Assembly (NCBI GenBank): GCA_025200525.1
Contig: CM045762.1
Span: 126,423,752-126,487,751 of the forward strand
DNA length: 64,000 nt
Reading direction: 5' to 3'
From: Camellia lanceoleosa
Lineage: Eukaryota > Streptophyta > Magnoliopsida > Ericales > Theaceae
This document shows, one piece after another, positions 1 through 24,554 of the stretch. Made by a program: the position numbers and the translations under genes. Below the pieces are notes generated by a model. The model was given only the letters and a program-made list of their open reading frames with translations, was not told where the DNA came from and did no database searches. Numbering within the stretch: the stretch's first letter is position 1; each line of letters opens with the position of its first letter.

Positions 1-2206
1 CATCCGAAATCGGAATTGGTTACATGAATATGTTATTCGGAATTTTTAGAACCATACGGCAAATTTTATTAAAAATTGATTTAGTCTGATTAATTAAGTT
101 GCGCTTGGCAAGCCTTATATTTTAATTAATGTGTTATGGCATCATAACTATATATATGACCCTTTAAGCTCATTCTTGAGCTCAATTCTTTCACCTCTTA
201 GTGCCAAAATCTGAGTTCATACATTGTAGAGAGAGAAACTCTCATTTAGAGAGAGAAAGTGTAGATTCAAGGTAGAAGTTGAAGATTTTGCTAGAATAGC
301 TCAAGTTTGGCAAGAATCTTTTGTATTTGAAGGCTTTTGGTGAGCATCTAATCCATAATTCATGAAGAATAAGAGTTTAATTGCATGCCATGAGCCTAGA
401 ATGAAGATTTGAGTTATAATTCTTATATGCATGCATGAATATATAAAGTTTTGTCATATTGAGTTTGATTTTGAGCAATCATGTAGAAATTATGAATAAT
501 TGACACATGTATGTTGGAGTTATCATGTTTTGAACTTTGGTTTCATGTTTTGGAAAATAATTTCTTACATGCATGGAGCTTATAAGCTCAAATTTGCTAA
601 CTTCATGAGTTTTGGAGAAGAGAGCTTGGAAGATTTTACATGCATGAAAGTTGAACTCAATTTTGACTAAAATCATGAGTTTTGAGCAAAAAGGGTTTAT
701 AAAGGATCATGTGTTCATGTTCTAGAAAAGCTTTCCAAGTGTTTTGAACAAGCCATGCACGAGTTACCTTTGAAATTACTTTGGAAGCTCAAAACTCTGT
801 TTTTGAAAACCCAGAATTTCGCAATCCGCTCAAGCGAGGGAACTTGGGCTCGAGTGGAGAATGCGAGCTCTCAGTATTTTTGCAGGCATGAGCGTTCCGC
901 TTGAGCAACCAAAGTCGCACTCGAGCGAACCTTTTGTATATTGTTAATTCGCTCGAGCACAGGAGTTGTGGCTCGAGCGTAGATTGAGATCAACCAGTAC
1001 TTTCTCAGACAGACCGGTCCGCTCGAGCGACCAAAGTCGTGCTCGAGCGACCAGGTCATTTTCAGTGCATTCTGACAAGTTGTTCTGCATTTCATTCTTA
1101 TTTATTTTTGAGCATTTGTAGACATGAATTATGAGATATTGAAGAGTCATGAGCTAAAATAAAATAAAATAAAAACGATATATGTAAAGGAAATTAGAAG
1201 GATACGAGATAAATCTGAGATTGTGATTCACGTGTACCAATTATGAGAAATGAACTGTATAAGAATGCTAAGCCATAATGGCCATGTGAACAAGTGTAAT
1301 GATAAAATGTGTTTCTGTTATGTGCATCTGTGTTTGTAGCTCAATGTTCGACGATTGTTTGACCGTTTACGGGGAGCCCACTGTGAGTAACGTTATTGTA
1401 AAGATATATTCATATGAATTATGTTTCAACTATGATATGTTAAGTCATGATTTCTGAAATGATTATTTACGTGAACGAATGTCCTATGTTTGAAATCTAT
1501 TATGGCATCCATAGATAGTCCCAAGTTATGGGAGACAACATGTTAATACGGGTCTATGACATATATATGATTACGAGATCACGTTAGTTACTTCATTGTG
1601 GTGATATGTGTTTAATCGGTAACCGGAACCGATTACTCTAGTCGGAAGACGATATATGATGTGTTCTATGGGATGTACCATCATTATGTTCAGATACGAG
1701 AATGATTATGCTATGATCTATTTTACGCATATGACATGTTCGGATTTTGTTCACTAACCCCTTTACCTTAATGTTATTCACTGGGTTTTAGCTCACTGTG
1801 TGTATATGTATGTATAGGTGGGCATTTTGGAGATTGAGCCTAAAGGCTTTTGTTTGGATCTGCGTTCTGTTGTCAGTCAACCTTTGCGCCTCACGTGGAG
1901 GTTCCCGATGTGTCACATGTTATGAGTTTCGGTTACTTATGTATATATGACTTGTTTGCTTTGTTGGCTGTACTTAAGATACTTTAATGTGTGTAGGTAT
2001 AATGCAGGGCTGACTTTTGGATATGTATATAAAGTTTTAAATATTCTGTTTCTTATAAGTCAGCATAGCTCATTGGACAATTATATTTATGTATTTGCTT
2101 CCGCTAGCCCCTTAATTTTGTTAATCAGTTCAGAGGCTTTCGGTAATCCAAGGATTACTGGCCGGTTACGATACTAAACCTATAGGGGCGGGTTTGGGTC
2201 GTGACA
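1..2206 (-). mobile_element. LTR-like element, right-hand 2.2 kb (left end outside window)
   Basis: Read on the - strand, the right edge starts TGTCACGACCC, a common plant LTR start. The last ~110 bases on + (ACTGGCC, then GGGGCGGG, then GGTCGTGACA) recur at 4702-5230 and 55315-57646. The stretch 824-1050 holds many copies of GCTCGAGCG and variants, as in the elements at 42593-44453 and 57963-60082. No pol or gag reading frame was found, so a solo LTR or non-autonomous element is likely. The left end and its target duplication are not in the window. Confidence 0.6.
824..1050. repeat. Cluster of CGCTCGAGCG-like palindromes
   Basis: About eight imperfect copies of the 10-base palindrome CGCTCGAGCG (it contains an XhoI site) lie in 230 bases, spaced roughly 15-45 bases apart and joined by motifs such as GACCAAAGTCG. 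The same kind of cluster occurs at 44100-44195 and 59610-59890 in related elements. Confidence 0.75.
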
Positions 2207-2286
2207 CATATGGTGGTGGTTGTTTGCTGCGATGGTTGTTTAGAATAATATGGGAGGCTTATGTTTGAATGGAGGGTTTTTGGGAG

Positions 2287-2503
2287 GCTCTGATACCAAG
2301 TCAAAAACTTGATATTCTTTCTTATTACCTTTGCTTTACAATATTGTGGGTATAAATAGCCACTATACATAATTGGAATGCTAAAGTTTAGGACTACATA
2401 ATTGGAATGCCAGTAGAGCATATCTCTAAACTAGGAAACATATTTACAATCAATCTATATACGAAAGTATACCAACTTGGAATTAATTCTAGAATCTTCA
2501 ACA
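2287..2503 (-). mobile_element. Copia-type LTR fragment with tRNA-iMet primer site
   Basis: On the - strand a short LTR-like stretch starts TGTTGAAGATTCTAG (right edge about 2503). It runs ~200 bases and is followed by TGGTATCAGAGC (2287-2298 on +). That motif matches the primer-binding site for initiator tRNA-Met used by plant Ty1/copia elements. The internal region that should follow, to the left, is only ~80 bases long before the neighbouring element begins, so this is a truncated 5' end. Confidence 0.65.
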
Positions 2504-2969
2504 CTTAGATGTTTTTAAAAATGTCAATGATAGAATTGACTTTAAAACTTGTACGATGTCTTTTTTGAGGAACGTGATCAAATAACTAACTGATATCTTG
2601 TTATATTCTTTACAGACTGGGGTTTGTAATAAACACTAGTTAAGAAATTACTTTCTTTTATTATATTTTATCCTTTTTTTTTAATTTTATATTTTGATGT
2701 TTCATATATATAGAGTGATAGTCACTTTAACCTTTTTTTTTAAAATAAAAAATTAAAAAAATTTTAAAAAAAAATTGGAGAGGATGATCCTTAAAATTTG
2801 TAAAAGAATAAAAACTTTGGGGGGGGAGGGGAGAGGATGATCCTTAAAATTTGTAAAAGAATAAAAACTTGGGGGGGAGGGGGAGGGAAGGGCGAGTTTT
2901 TATAATTTGTAGATAATTGTAGCTAATATTACTATAGTAAAAGGTATTTTAAAATCGAATAATGTTTGA
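2504..2969. other. AT-rich spacer with a 53-bp tandem duplication
   Basis: No gene is seen. The segment starting at 2777 (GGAGAGGATGATCC, then an A-rich part, then a G run) is repeated at 2830 with a 53-base period, ending about 2890. Each copy ends in a run of seven or more G. Confidence 0.7.
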
Positions 2970-3348
2970 GGGCCCGAAATCTGGGGCTCGAATCCGGCTC
3001 GAAGCCCAAAACGACGTCGTTTTGGGCTTTGAATTTTTTTTTTTTCTTTTCTTTCTTCTCTTTCTTTCTCTTCGTCTTCTTCGTTGAACAGAGAGAAGAG
3101 CAGAGGCGAGAGAGAGAAGAGCAGCTCGCCCGCGTGCATCGCAGCTCGTCGGCCGGCGTCACAGCTCATCGGTCGTCCGATCTCGCAGCTCGTCGCTCAT
3201 CCACTTCCACCCGCCACTGGCTCCGCTTCCGCCTCCAACCCCATTTTTAGGGCCCCCTCCAGTTCTGCTTCTTCCTCCTCTCCTTCTTCTTCTTCTTCCT
3301 CATTCCTTCTAAAATTCGAGCCGTTTGGCTCGAAACCCTTTCGGGCCC
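2970..3348. mobile_element. GC-rich inverted-repeat element (GGGCCCGAA ends)
   Basis: The ends are inverted: GGGCCCGAAA followed by GGCTCGAA motifs on both sides. Near the left end is the perfect palindrome AAAACGACGTCGTTTT (3008-3023). It is followed by a CT-rich stretch, an AG-rich stretch and a GC-rich block. A related layout occurs at 9964-10379. Open frames here come from skewed composition. No clean target duplication was found. Confidence 0.55.
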
Positions 3349-3701
3349 TGTACCAATACTCTTTAAAATCATAGGAGGGCGATTGCCCCCTATTGCTTCC
3401 CTCTAGGTCCATCATTGATCTCATGTTCAACATTTGTTTTGCTACAAGCATAGTATTATCATTATTAAAGTAAATATATTTTATGTAGCTTTTCTAGGTT
3501 TTTGTTTTGTTACTTGCCGAGATGATGAGGGAATTGAAGAGGCTGATGATATGTTTTTAAATTGTCGATCAATATATAGAGGTGTTGATCTACCCATTGA
3601 TCATATAAACAAGTTTTTGTTTTTTAAACTGACATTCATTTACCACTTGTATTTACTGAGAGTGAGAATTTTTTTATATAGCATAACAACAAAAAAATAA
3701 A
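3349..3701. other. Spacer without recognised feature
   Basis: An 88-codon open frame at 3434-3700 resembles nothing I recognise and is AT-rich. It ends at the target duplication of the next element. I see no gene here. Confidence 0.5.
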
Positions 3702-4674
3702 GGGCGAATTACACTAACAGTTCCTATAGTTTAAGTCTTGTGCCATTTTGATTCTTGACTTTTCAATTATGATACATTTAATCTTGAATTTTGAATCTCG
3801 TTTTAAATAAGGACAAAATTGAAGATATTGTTGCTCCATTTAAAGCGCAAAATTGTCATACAACTTATTTTGTATTAGTTAACTTATATGTTATTTGAAA
3901 TATAATAGTCTTTTTTAAATGAATAATATTGAAACTTTTTTGGTTATAATGTTCTGTTTGATTTAGTTTTCAGAATTTTTTTTAAGAAACTAAAAATTAA
4001 ATTGGTAAAAAAAAATTTAAAACACATCATTTTTATATAATTTTATCTTTTGGGAGGATAGAAATAATTTTTTAAAATATTTTTTTGATATTTATTTTCA
4101 TTAAATTAGTTTTTTATTTTTTGCAAAAGTCAAACATGGCTGCAACTTTGATATCACTATTAAACTAATTCATTAAATCAAAAAATTCAAAAATAAAAAT
4201 ATTTCATATATTAAATATATCGTTAAAAATCTAATAATCATCCATTACATGACAACAATTCAAAAATATATGTTAACAACAAATACAATAATCTATTACA
4301 TGATAACTATCTAAACATATCAACAAAATAATTACTCATTACATGATTATCATCCAAACGCATACTAAAAATTAATTTGGTAAAAAATAAAAAAATAAAA
4401 ATGCAAAAGATTTACATTTTTGTATAATTTTATCTTTGGTGAGTAGAAATAATTTTTAAAAATTTAAAAATAATTTTTTGACCTTTATTTTTGTCAAACT
4501 AATTTATATTTTATCAAATTGAAAACTTTGCCCTTAAAATTGAGTAACAATGTCTTCAATTATCCTTATTGGGAACGAGATTCAAAATTTAAGATCAAAT
4601 GTATCACAATTGAAAAGTTAGAGACCAAAAAGACACAAATCTCAAATTACAAGGATCGTTAGTGTAATTCATCC
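3702..4674. mobile_element. Mutator-like MITE with perfect 9-bp target duplication
   Basis: Terminal inverted repeats of roughly 130 bases begin GGGCGAATTACACTAAC on the left and, inverted, GGATGAATTACACTAAC on the right. Both continue with TTTTGATTCTTGACTTTTCAATT-like sequence. The 9-mer AAAAATAAA flanks both sides exactly (3693-3701 and 4675-4683). Long TIRs plus a 9-bp duplication point to the Mutator superfamily. The middle is AT-rich with no coding frame. A diverged sister is at 9022-9901. Confidence 0.85.
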
Positions 4675-4701
4675 AAAAATAAACATACACTTTTTCTTTG
4701 G

Positions 4702-5230
4702 TTGAATGGGGTGATCCCACAAATAATGTAAAATTGATCAATATTTACATTATTCACTGGGCTTCAGCTCATTATTTACATTATGTATGTAGGTGATTAG
4801 ACACATAACCAGACTTGAGACTTAGTCTGGATCTATTCTGTCAAGCCAACTATCGTGCCTCACATGAAGGTTACTAAAGGTCTTTTGTGGATGAGTTTTA
4901 TGATCAACGTGTTGTGAACAAGTTTTAAGCTTTTATTTCTTTTTTTTATTTTTATTTGGACAAGTCTATGTGTCACTCTGTAACTAGAGCTAAGTCCCTA
5001 ATTGTTTATCTGTATATGAGGTGATGCAATAATGATGTCATAATATATGTAAATAGAAGTTTAAATTTTCTGTTTCATATAACTCTGCACAGCTCTATGG
5101 ACATTGCATCTTTGATATTTGCTTCCGCTAGCACCTTATTTTGCTAATCTATCTCAGAGGCCTTTAGTAATCTTAGGATTACTGACTGGTTATGAAGCTA
5201 AAACTACAGGGGTGGGTTTAGGTTGTGACA
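4702..5230 (-). mobile_element. Internally deleted LTR-like fragment
   Basis: It shares ordered blocks with 1-2206: the CACTGGGCTTCAGCTCA-like block, TCTGTCAAGCCAAC, CTTCCGCTAGC, CAGAGGC, GGATTACTG, and the right end GGGTTTAGGTTGTGACA. The central part present in 1-2206 is missing. No coding frame is seen. It abuts the copia remnant to its right. Confidence 0.6.
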
Positions 5231-6305
5231 ATACCTTTCACTTAACTCTATAAATACTTGTGTTTGTTCACATACATGTGTTGCTAATTCTCTTCATGGT
5301 TGGATTGTAGACTCAGAAGCAACCGACACAGTCAAAGAAAGAGTTAAGTTTGTGAATTACAGAAAGATACCTGTGGGTAAACAGTATGTTACTTTGGGTA
5401 ATGGAATCGAGAGGATGTCTTTAAAGTTGGTTCTTATCAGCTCAAGACGTGTCTAAAACGCACTTTACTCCTCCGTGATGTGCTTTATGCACCTGGTATC
5501 TAATGTAATCTTTTATCAATTATTATTTTTCTAGGATTTGGTTTTAGTGGTAGTCAGTTGGATTTCTATTTGAATAAAGTCTTGTAAGGACATGATTTTC
5601 TTTCCAGTAATTTCTTTATGCTAGATTTGGATTTTTTCTCATATTCATATGTGTCTTATGATAATGATACATTAAATTCTGTTAATTGGCATGCTAGACT
5701 TGGTCACATAGGAAAAGATAGAATGACTAGACTAGCTAAAGAAGGCCTGTTGTGGTATCTTGCTATGTGAGTAAGTCTTCTTGTGTGTGAGCCTTGTTTG
5801 GCAAGAAAGGTTTGTACAAAGCCTTTTGGAAAGGCACCTAGAGTTTTATATCCTCTAAAGTTAGTTCACTCTGACATTTGTGGACCTATGAATGTAAAGG
5901 CACGCCATGGCGCTTCTTATTTTCTTACATTTATTGTTGACTATTCACGTTTAAATTATGTCTATTTGATCTCACATCGCTTTAAGCCATTGGATTGTTT
6001 TAGGCACTTTGTTGTACTGGTTAAGAATTAGACGTACAGGAAATTGAAAATCCTTCTAACGGATCGAGGGTGTCAATATTTATCACATCGATTCCAAGGA
6101 CTGTGTAAGGAAAATGGGAAACGTCAGTAGTTTAACGATTCCAGGCACTTCGCAACAAAAATTGTGTAACAGAGAGATGAAATCACACTTTGCTTGAAAT
6201 GATTAGATCGATGATGGCACAAGCCAACCTCTCTATATCCTTTTGGGGGATGCTCTTTTGACTGCTACCTACATTCTTAACCAAATGCCTTCAAAGTTAG
6301 TTCCA
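5231..6305 (+). pseudogene. Ty1/copia gag-pol remnant (protease edge and integrase)
   Basis: Conceptual translation shows, in order: WIVDSEATDTV (the copia protease motif WIVDSGATDH, altered); FVNYRKIPVGKQYVTLGNG; a GAG-pre-integrase-like stretch at ~5680-5800; then the integrase start CEPCLARKVCTKPFG...LVHSDICGPM...FLTFIVDYSR (5783-6031). A short piece near 6240-6300 reads GDALLTATYILNQMPSKLVP, the usual integrase C-side motif. Several stops and frameshifts break it, and no reverse transcriptase follows. It is a dead fragment of an LTR retrotransposon. Confidence 0.85.
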
Positions 6306-6547
6306 ATTAGGGCTGTACAAAATACTGCCCAATTCACTAAAAACGCATTGATCTGTATCAATCTGCATCGCTCAATCTACTAACTGAGGTTTAAAATTTA
6401 TAATTTGTCTTCGAAACTGTTCCGTTCCGTTATAGTTAATACATATATATATATATATATGTGTGTTTTTCAATCTATAATGAAATATCAAAGTAAAAAT
6501 GTGTGTGAAAGATATTTAATTTGTGAAATTTATTACAAATTAGTAGT

Positions 6548-7271
6548 TGTTATGGAGGTTAAAAATATCGACCTAGAGCCCAAGGAAATGGGTATATGAC
6601 CCCAAGCATTTAACCCAGCCAAAGTAAGCTCCAAAATGAGGGTTAGGCCCAAGCCCCTGATAGGTCTATCTTAAAGAAAGAAACAAAGTCACGTGATAGA
6701 AGGTTTGAATAAGATCGCCTTCTGAAAGGAAATCCACAACACGAAGGAAAGCCCTTGGATCTATTTGTAACCAATGACGGAGATCAGAATTGACAGAGAT
6801 GAGGATATGAGATCAGTATATCTTGATAACATGATCATTCGATGAGTAAGATTTGACAATTGAAGATGAGAGCTAGTGTCCGAACTAAATCTAGGCCATC
6901 CAAAATAAAACAACTCCGATAGTGGCAGATCAAGACAACTTGTCCACTTGCCCAACCAATGTCTGGGGGCATAAAATACCATTGGATCAAGACAGTCATC
7001 CAATGGCCCAAATGCAAGGTATCGACACTATAAAAGGGAAAACCAAGAACAACTAAAGGGGCAAGCAAAACGAAAATTAATAAAACAAATACAACTAGTC
7101 TTTCCTTTCAGATATACTATGTCAAAACTATATTCTAACTTGGTCGTCGAAGGGTCTTCCCAACTAACTCTGGTTGGGAGAGATCACTAACATCTTGGTA
7201 TTTTTTCTACAGAGCACAAGAAGGAGCAACTCATCTCGATTTTCCTATGGAGAAAATTTCACCCTTCCACA
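6548..7271 (+). mobile_element. Gypsy-type solo LTR or LTR fragment
   Basis: The stretch has a TATA box TATAAAA (7029-7035). Then, ~95 bases on, come TAACTTGGTCGTCGAAGGG and a TTGGGAGAGATC block. This is the R-U5 layout seen in many plant gypsy LTRs (compare the common CTGACTTGAGCGTCGGAGG). It starts near TGTTATGGAGG and ends near CCTTCCACA. Target duplications could not be confirmed. Frames on the - strand at 6761-7068 do not match known proteins. Confidence 0.5.
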
Positions 7272-7884
7272 ATTATATATATGAAAAATATTATGTAAAA
7301 TTAATTTGTGTTATATATATGAAAAATATTATGCAAATTAGTGTTTTATATTATGCAAAGACTTGATAATTGGTTAGAATAAACGCATCTCTACAACTTT
7401 AAACTTAGAGAATAATTTGAACAATTCCTTTATGAGTAATGCTACGCATAATGAAATAAATATCATGAAAATTTTTATGAAACCAATCCAAAAGTGATTG
7501 TATAACATACAACGAAACACTACAAACTAATCCAATGGTAGACAATTTTCTTGAAGGTTTTTTATAATATTTCTTTAATGATACCTCATATTATTGTTCC
7601 TTTATATCTATGGTCTCTAAAAAAGCATCAATGAAGATTGTAAATATTTCCTTTGATTCATCAAGTCTTGTTGGATACCTCCTATAATGATTGAAGATTG
7701 GAACTTAATCTCATATTTTTACGCTCACCATTGAAGGACTATATGTTGAAGTGATATTTGATTAAGAAACTACCATATCGCAACTTGAAAAATGCAAGCT
7801 AAAGACGAATATATAGTACATATAGTAGTGTATATCTTCTATAATAGAAACCTAATACGTACCATATCTATTAAGGCAAACCTA
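7272..7884. other. AT-rich spacer
   Basis: I see no gene or clear element. Two near-identical short blocks, TATATATGAAAAATATTATG, occur at about 7275 and 7314. Confidence 0.5.
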
Positions 7885-8890
7885 GGGTAATTCTATTTAT
7901 ACAATATTTTGGACTCATTACACCAATTTTCTCATTACACTCATTCAAAAAATTCAAAATTTTAAGTTTTCAATATACCAATTCTATACCTATCCCTAAC
8001 CCTCATTTCCTTTCCTTACACTCATATTCTTTTCTCTTTCTTCTATATTCATTTTCTCACTCTTTTCCCTATCTTCGGCTATCATTATCGCCATTTCTGA
8101 CCCCCATCTTTTTCACACTGATGACACGGTTCGACTATCACACTATTAGTGACACACTCCATCAATTACACACATATTCTATAATGATTATTTGATATTT
8201 TTTTATTATTATTAAACTTATAATTATACCTGACGCACTCCGGGGAGTATTCCCATTTTATTTTTTGTTTGATTTTTATTTTACGTTTTCATTGATGCAG
8301 ATTTTATGAACCGTTTGGTTCTGGTTTGCCAAACATATAACCTTTGTCTAGTTGTGGCAGCCAAACATGCAAGGTTTGTCCAGTTATAGGATGCTAAATA
8401 TGATGGATTTGTACGTTTGGCAATAGATGTAGGGGTGTTTCAATTTTGTTCTGTGGTGGCTATCTGGGTGTTTTGATTTTGTTCAACAGTGGAGCTCTAG
8501 GATATTTGGTTTTGTTCCGTTCTAGTGCACCCAACAAAAGTTAGATAACCATCTCCAGATTTGATTCGAAAATATTAAAAGAAAATTTTATAAAAATTAA
8601 AGATTTCATTTTTTTATTTATCATTCATCACCATTTCTTTGTCCATTGCATTATTTTATGGTCAAAATATTATGATCCAACTTTTATAAGCAGATGTGCA
8701 ATAGAGAAAATGAAATGAGAAAGGAATAAGAAGAAGGATATGGTTGAAAGGAAATAGGTACAAAGAAATATTCAAATCTATTTATTTTTTGTCTTTTGCC
8801 TTTGAATCGGAACCAAAAAAATAAAAAAAATAAAATTTAGATAAGGGATGTAATCAGTTAAAAGTATTGTAGTATAAGTAGAATTACCTA
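7885..8890. mobile_element. Inverted-repeat element (MITE), ~1 kb
   Basis: The left end GGGTAATTCTATTTATAC is matched, inverted, by the right end AGGTAATTCTACTTATAC, and similarity continues ~40 bases (ending ...TTACATC). The flanks GCAAACCTA and ACAAACTTT share 6 of 9 bases, which could be an aged 9-bp duplication. A ~30-base direct repeat (TACCATATCTATTAAGG / TACCATATCTATAAAGA) also brackets the element. No coding capacity is seen. Confidence 0.55.
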
Positions 8891-9021
8891 CAAACTTTAA
8901 TGTGTACCATATCTATAAAGACAGATCTAGAGTTTAACCCCATGGTCTTGTACCAAGAAGGTTTATTGAGATGCAAAAATATTCATAAAACTAATTGAGA
9001 TTTATGTATAGAAAAAAATAA

Positions 9022-9901
9022 GGGTGAATTACAGCGATTATTATAGTTTGTGACTTGTGTCATTTTGATTTTTGATTTTTTAATTGTAATACATTTGATT
9101 ATGAATTTTAAATTTTATTTTAAATAACGACAATTGAAGATATTATTGTTTAATTTTAAGAGTAAAATCGTCAATTTGATAAAATATAAACTAATTTGAA
9201 AAAAATAAATGTCAAAAAAGTATATTTTTGAATTTTGAATTTTTTTTTTCTATCCACTAAAGATAAAATTATATAAAATTGATAAATCTTTCAGACATTT
9301 TTTTACTAAGTTAATTTTTATTATGTGTTTGGATAATGATTATGTAATGGGTGGTTGTTTTTATTTTCATTAAATTAATTTTTATTTTTCCAAAAGTCAA
9401 GTATCGTGACAACTTTGATATTGTTATTAAAACAATTCATTAAATTAAAAAATCCAAAACTAAAAGCATTTTATATACTAAATATATTGATTACATATTA
9501 AAATTTTAACAACCATCCATTACATGATCATTATCTGAACACATAATAAAAATTAATTTGGTAAAAATAAATAAATAAATAACTAAATGTCTAAAAAATT
9601 TATCAATTTTATATAATTTTATCTTTGGTGTGCAGAAATAATTTTTTAAAATTTAAAAATATTTTTTTGACATTTATTTATGTCAAATTAGTTTATATTT
9701 TATCAATTAATGATTTTGCCCTTAAAATTAAGTAATAGTATCTTCAATTGTCCTTATTTTAAACAAGATTCAAAATACAAGGTCAAATGTGTCACAATTA
9801 AAAAGTCAAAAATCAAAATGTAAGGTCAAATATGTCACAATTAAAAAATCAGAAATCAAAGTAACATGAGTCTCAAATTATAGAGACGTGTAATTTGTCC
9901 C
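9022..9901. mobile_element. Mutator-like MITE, sister of 3702-4674
   Basis: Left GGGTGAATTACA and inverted right GGGACAAATTACA begin long TIRs. These carry the same TTTTGATTTTTGATTTTTTAATTGTAATACATTTGA-type block as the element at 3702-4674. The right arm contains a local duplication (AATGTAAGGTCAAATATGTCACAATTAAAAA repeats the preceding unit). Flanks are A/T-rich and only partly matching. No coding frame is seen. Confidence 0.7.
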
Positions 9902-9963
9902 AAATATAATTTGACTACTAAATTTCCCTAATATTTATAAGTAAATTCTTATAGGAAAATGCG

Positions 9964-10379
9964 TGGTAGCTCGAAACCCTCGCGGCTCGAACGACTCGAC
10001 AGTCTAAAATGACGTCGTTTTGGATTTTTTTTTTTTTCTTCGTCTTCCTCACGCTGGTCTTCTTCTTCTTCGTCTGAAACTGAGGGAGAGGAGAGGGAGA
10101 GGGAGAGGGAGAGAGAGAGAAAGAGAGGGAGAGCCCTTCGCCGTCATGCTCTTCGCAGCCTCAAGATCCATCGATCCGCCGATCCCTGCCGTCCTCCTCC
10201 GCCCCCCGCCTCCGCCTCCACCCCCATATGTTGGCCCCCTTTAGTCCCTCCGCCCCTCCTCCTCCTCCACCCCTCCTCCAGCCTCTCCTCCTCCTCCGCC
10301 CCTCCTGCAGCCTCTCCTTCCTCCTCCCCCGCCCCTCACTTTTTCGAGCCAAATTTTGAGCCTCTCTCTCGAGCTACCA
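9964..10379. mobile_element. GC-rich inverted-repeat element just upstream of SEC23
   Basis: The ends TGGTAGCTCGA (left) and, inverted, TGGTAGCTCGA (right) match exactly, followed by GGCTCGAA motifs. Inside come TGACGTCGTTTT, a T run, a CT/GA-rich stretch and a CCTCC-rich block, the same order as at 2970-3348. No matching flank duplication is seen. Proline- and arginine-rich frames here reflect base composition only. Confidence 0.5.
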
Positions 10380-10673
10380 ATCACGACCGATTCTTATACA
10401 TGTGAATAGAAATTTTCAATTAATGTACTTAATTATAATAAATCTACTATTTATTACCTTGGAAGGTATAATCCTCCCAAAAACACACCCACGACCATCG
10501 TTGGTCAATTTACATTTTAATTTTTCATTTTATACCAATCACATTACAACTGTTTCATGAGAGCAATAAATTAAAAATGGTTAGAACAAAGTCCCATTTA
10601 GATAAATTAAAAATGGTTTAGATCACAACAACAATAACTGGTTAGAACAAAGTCCCATTTATATCACACCTAC

Positions 10674-10709
<36 letters not shown>

Positions 10710-10849
10710 CTGAGTCCATTCATCCTCACCTTCTCCCCCCTGTCCCCTTTCTTTGGTGAGACCCCTTTGCCTTCTCTCTCCTTCTTCAAGGGGTCGCTCC
10801 TCTCTCTCTCTCTCTCTAAAAACTCAAAACCCAGAAAAAGATCCAGAAG
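10380..10849 (+). promoter_or_regulatory. SEC23 upstream region and CT-rich 5' leader
   Basis: This contains a (CT)n run at 10679-10705, a CT-rich leader, and a second short CT run at 10799-10817, ending 32 bases before the SEC23 start codon. CT microsatellites close to the start are common in plant 5' leaders. A 22-base block around AGAACAAAGTCCCATTTA occurs twice (10584 and 10644). No convincing TATA box was placed, so the transcription start is unknown. Confidence 0.5.

Positions 10850-24554
<13,705 letters not shown>

Noticed and set aside
3434..3700. 88-codon frame MFCYKHSIIIIKVNIF...
   Set aside because: AT-rich, no family resemblance, ends at a MITE target duplication.
10020..10352. 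Proline-rich and Arg/Gly-rich frames near 10.1-10.3 kb
   Set aside because: Products of the CCTCC/GAGAGG composition in a non-coding element.
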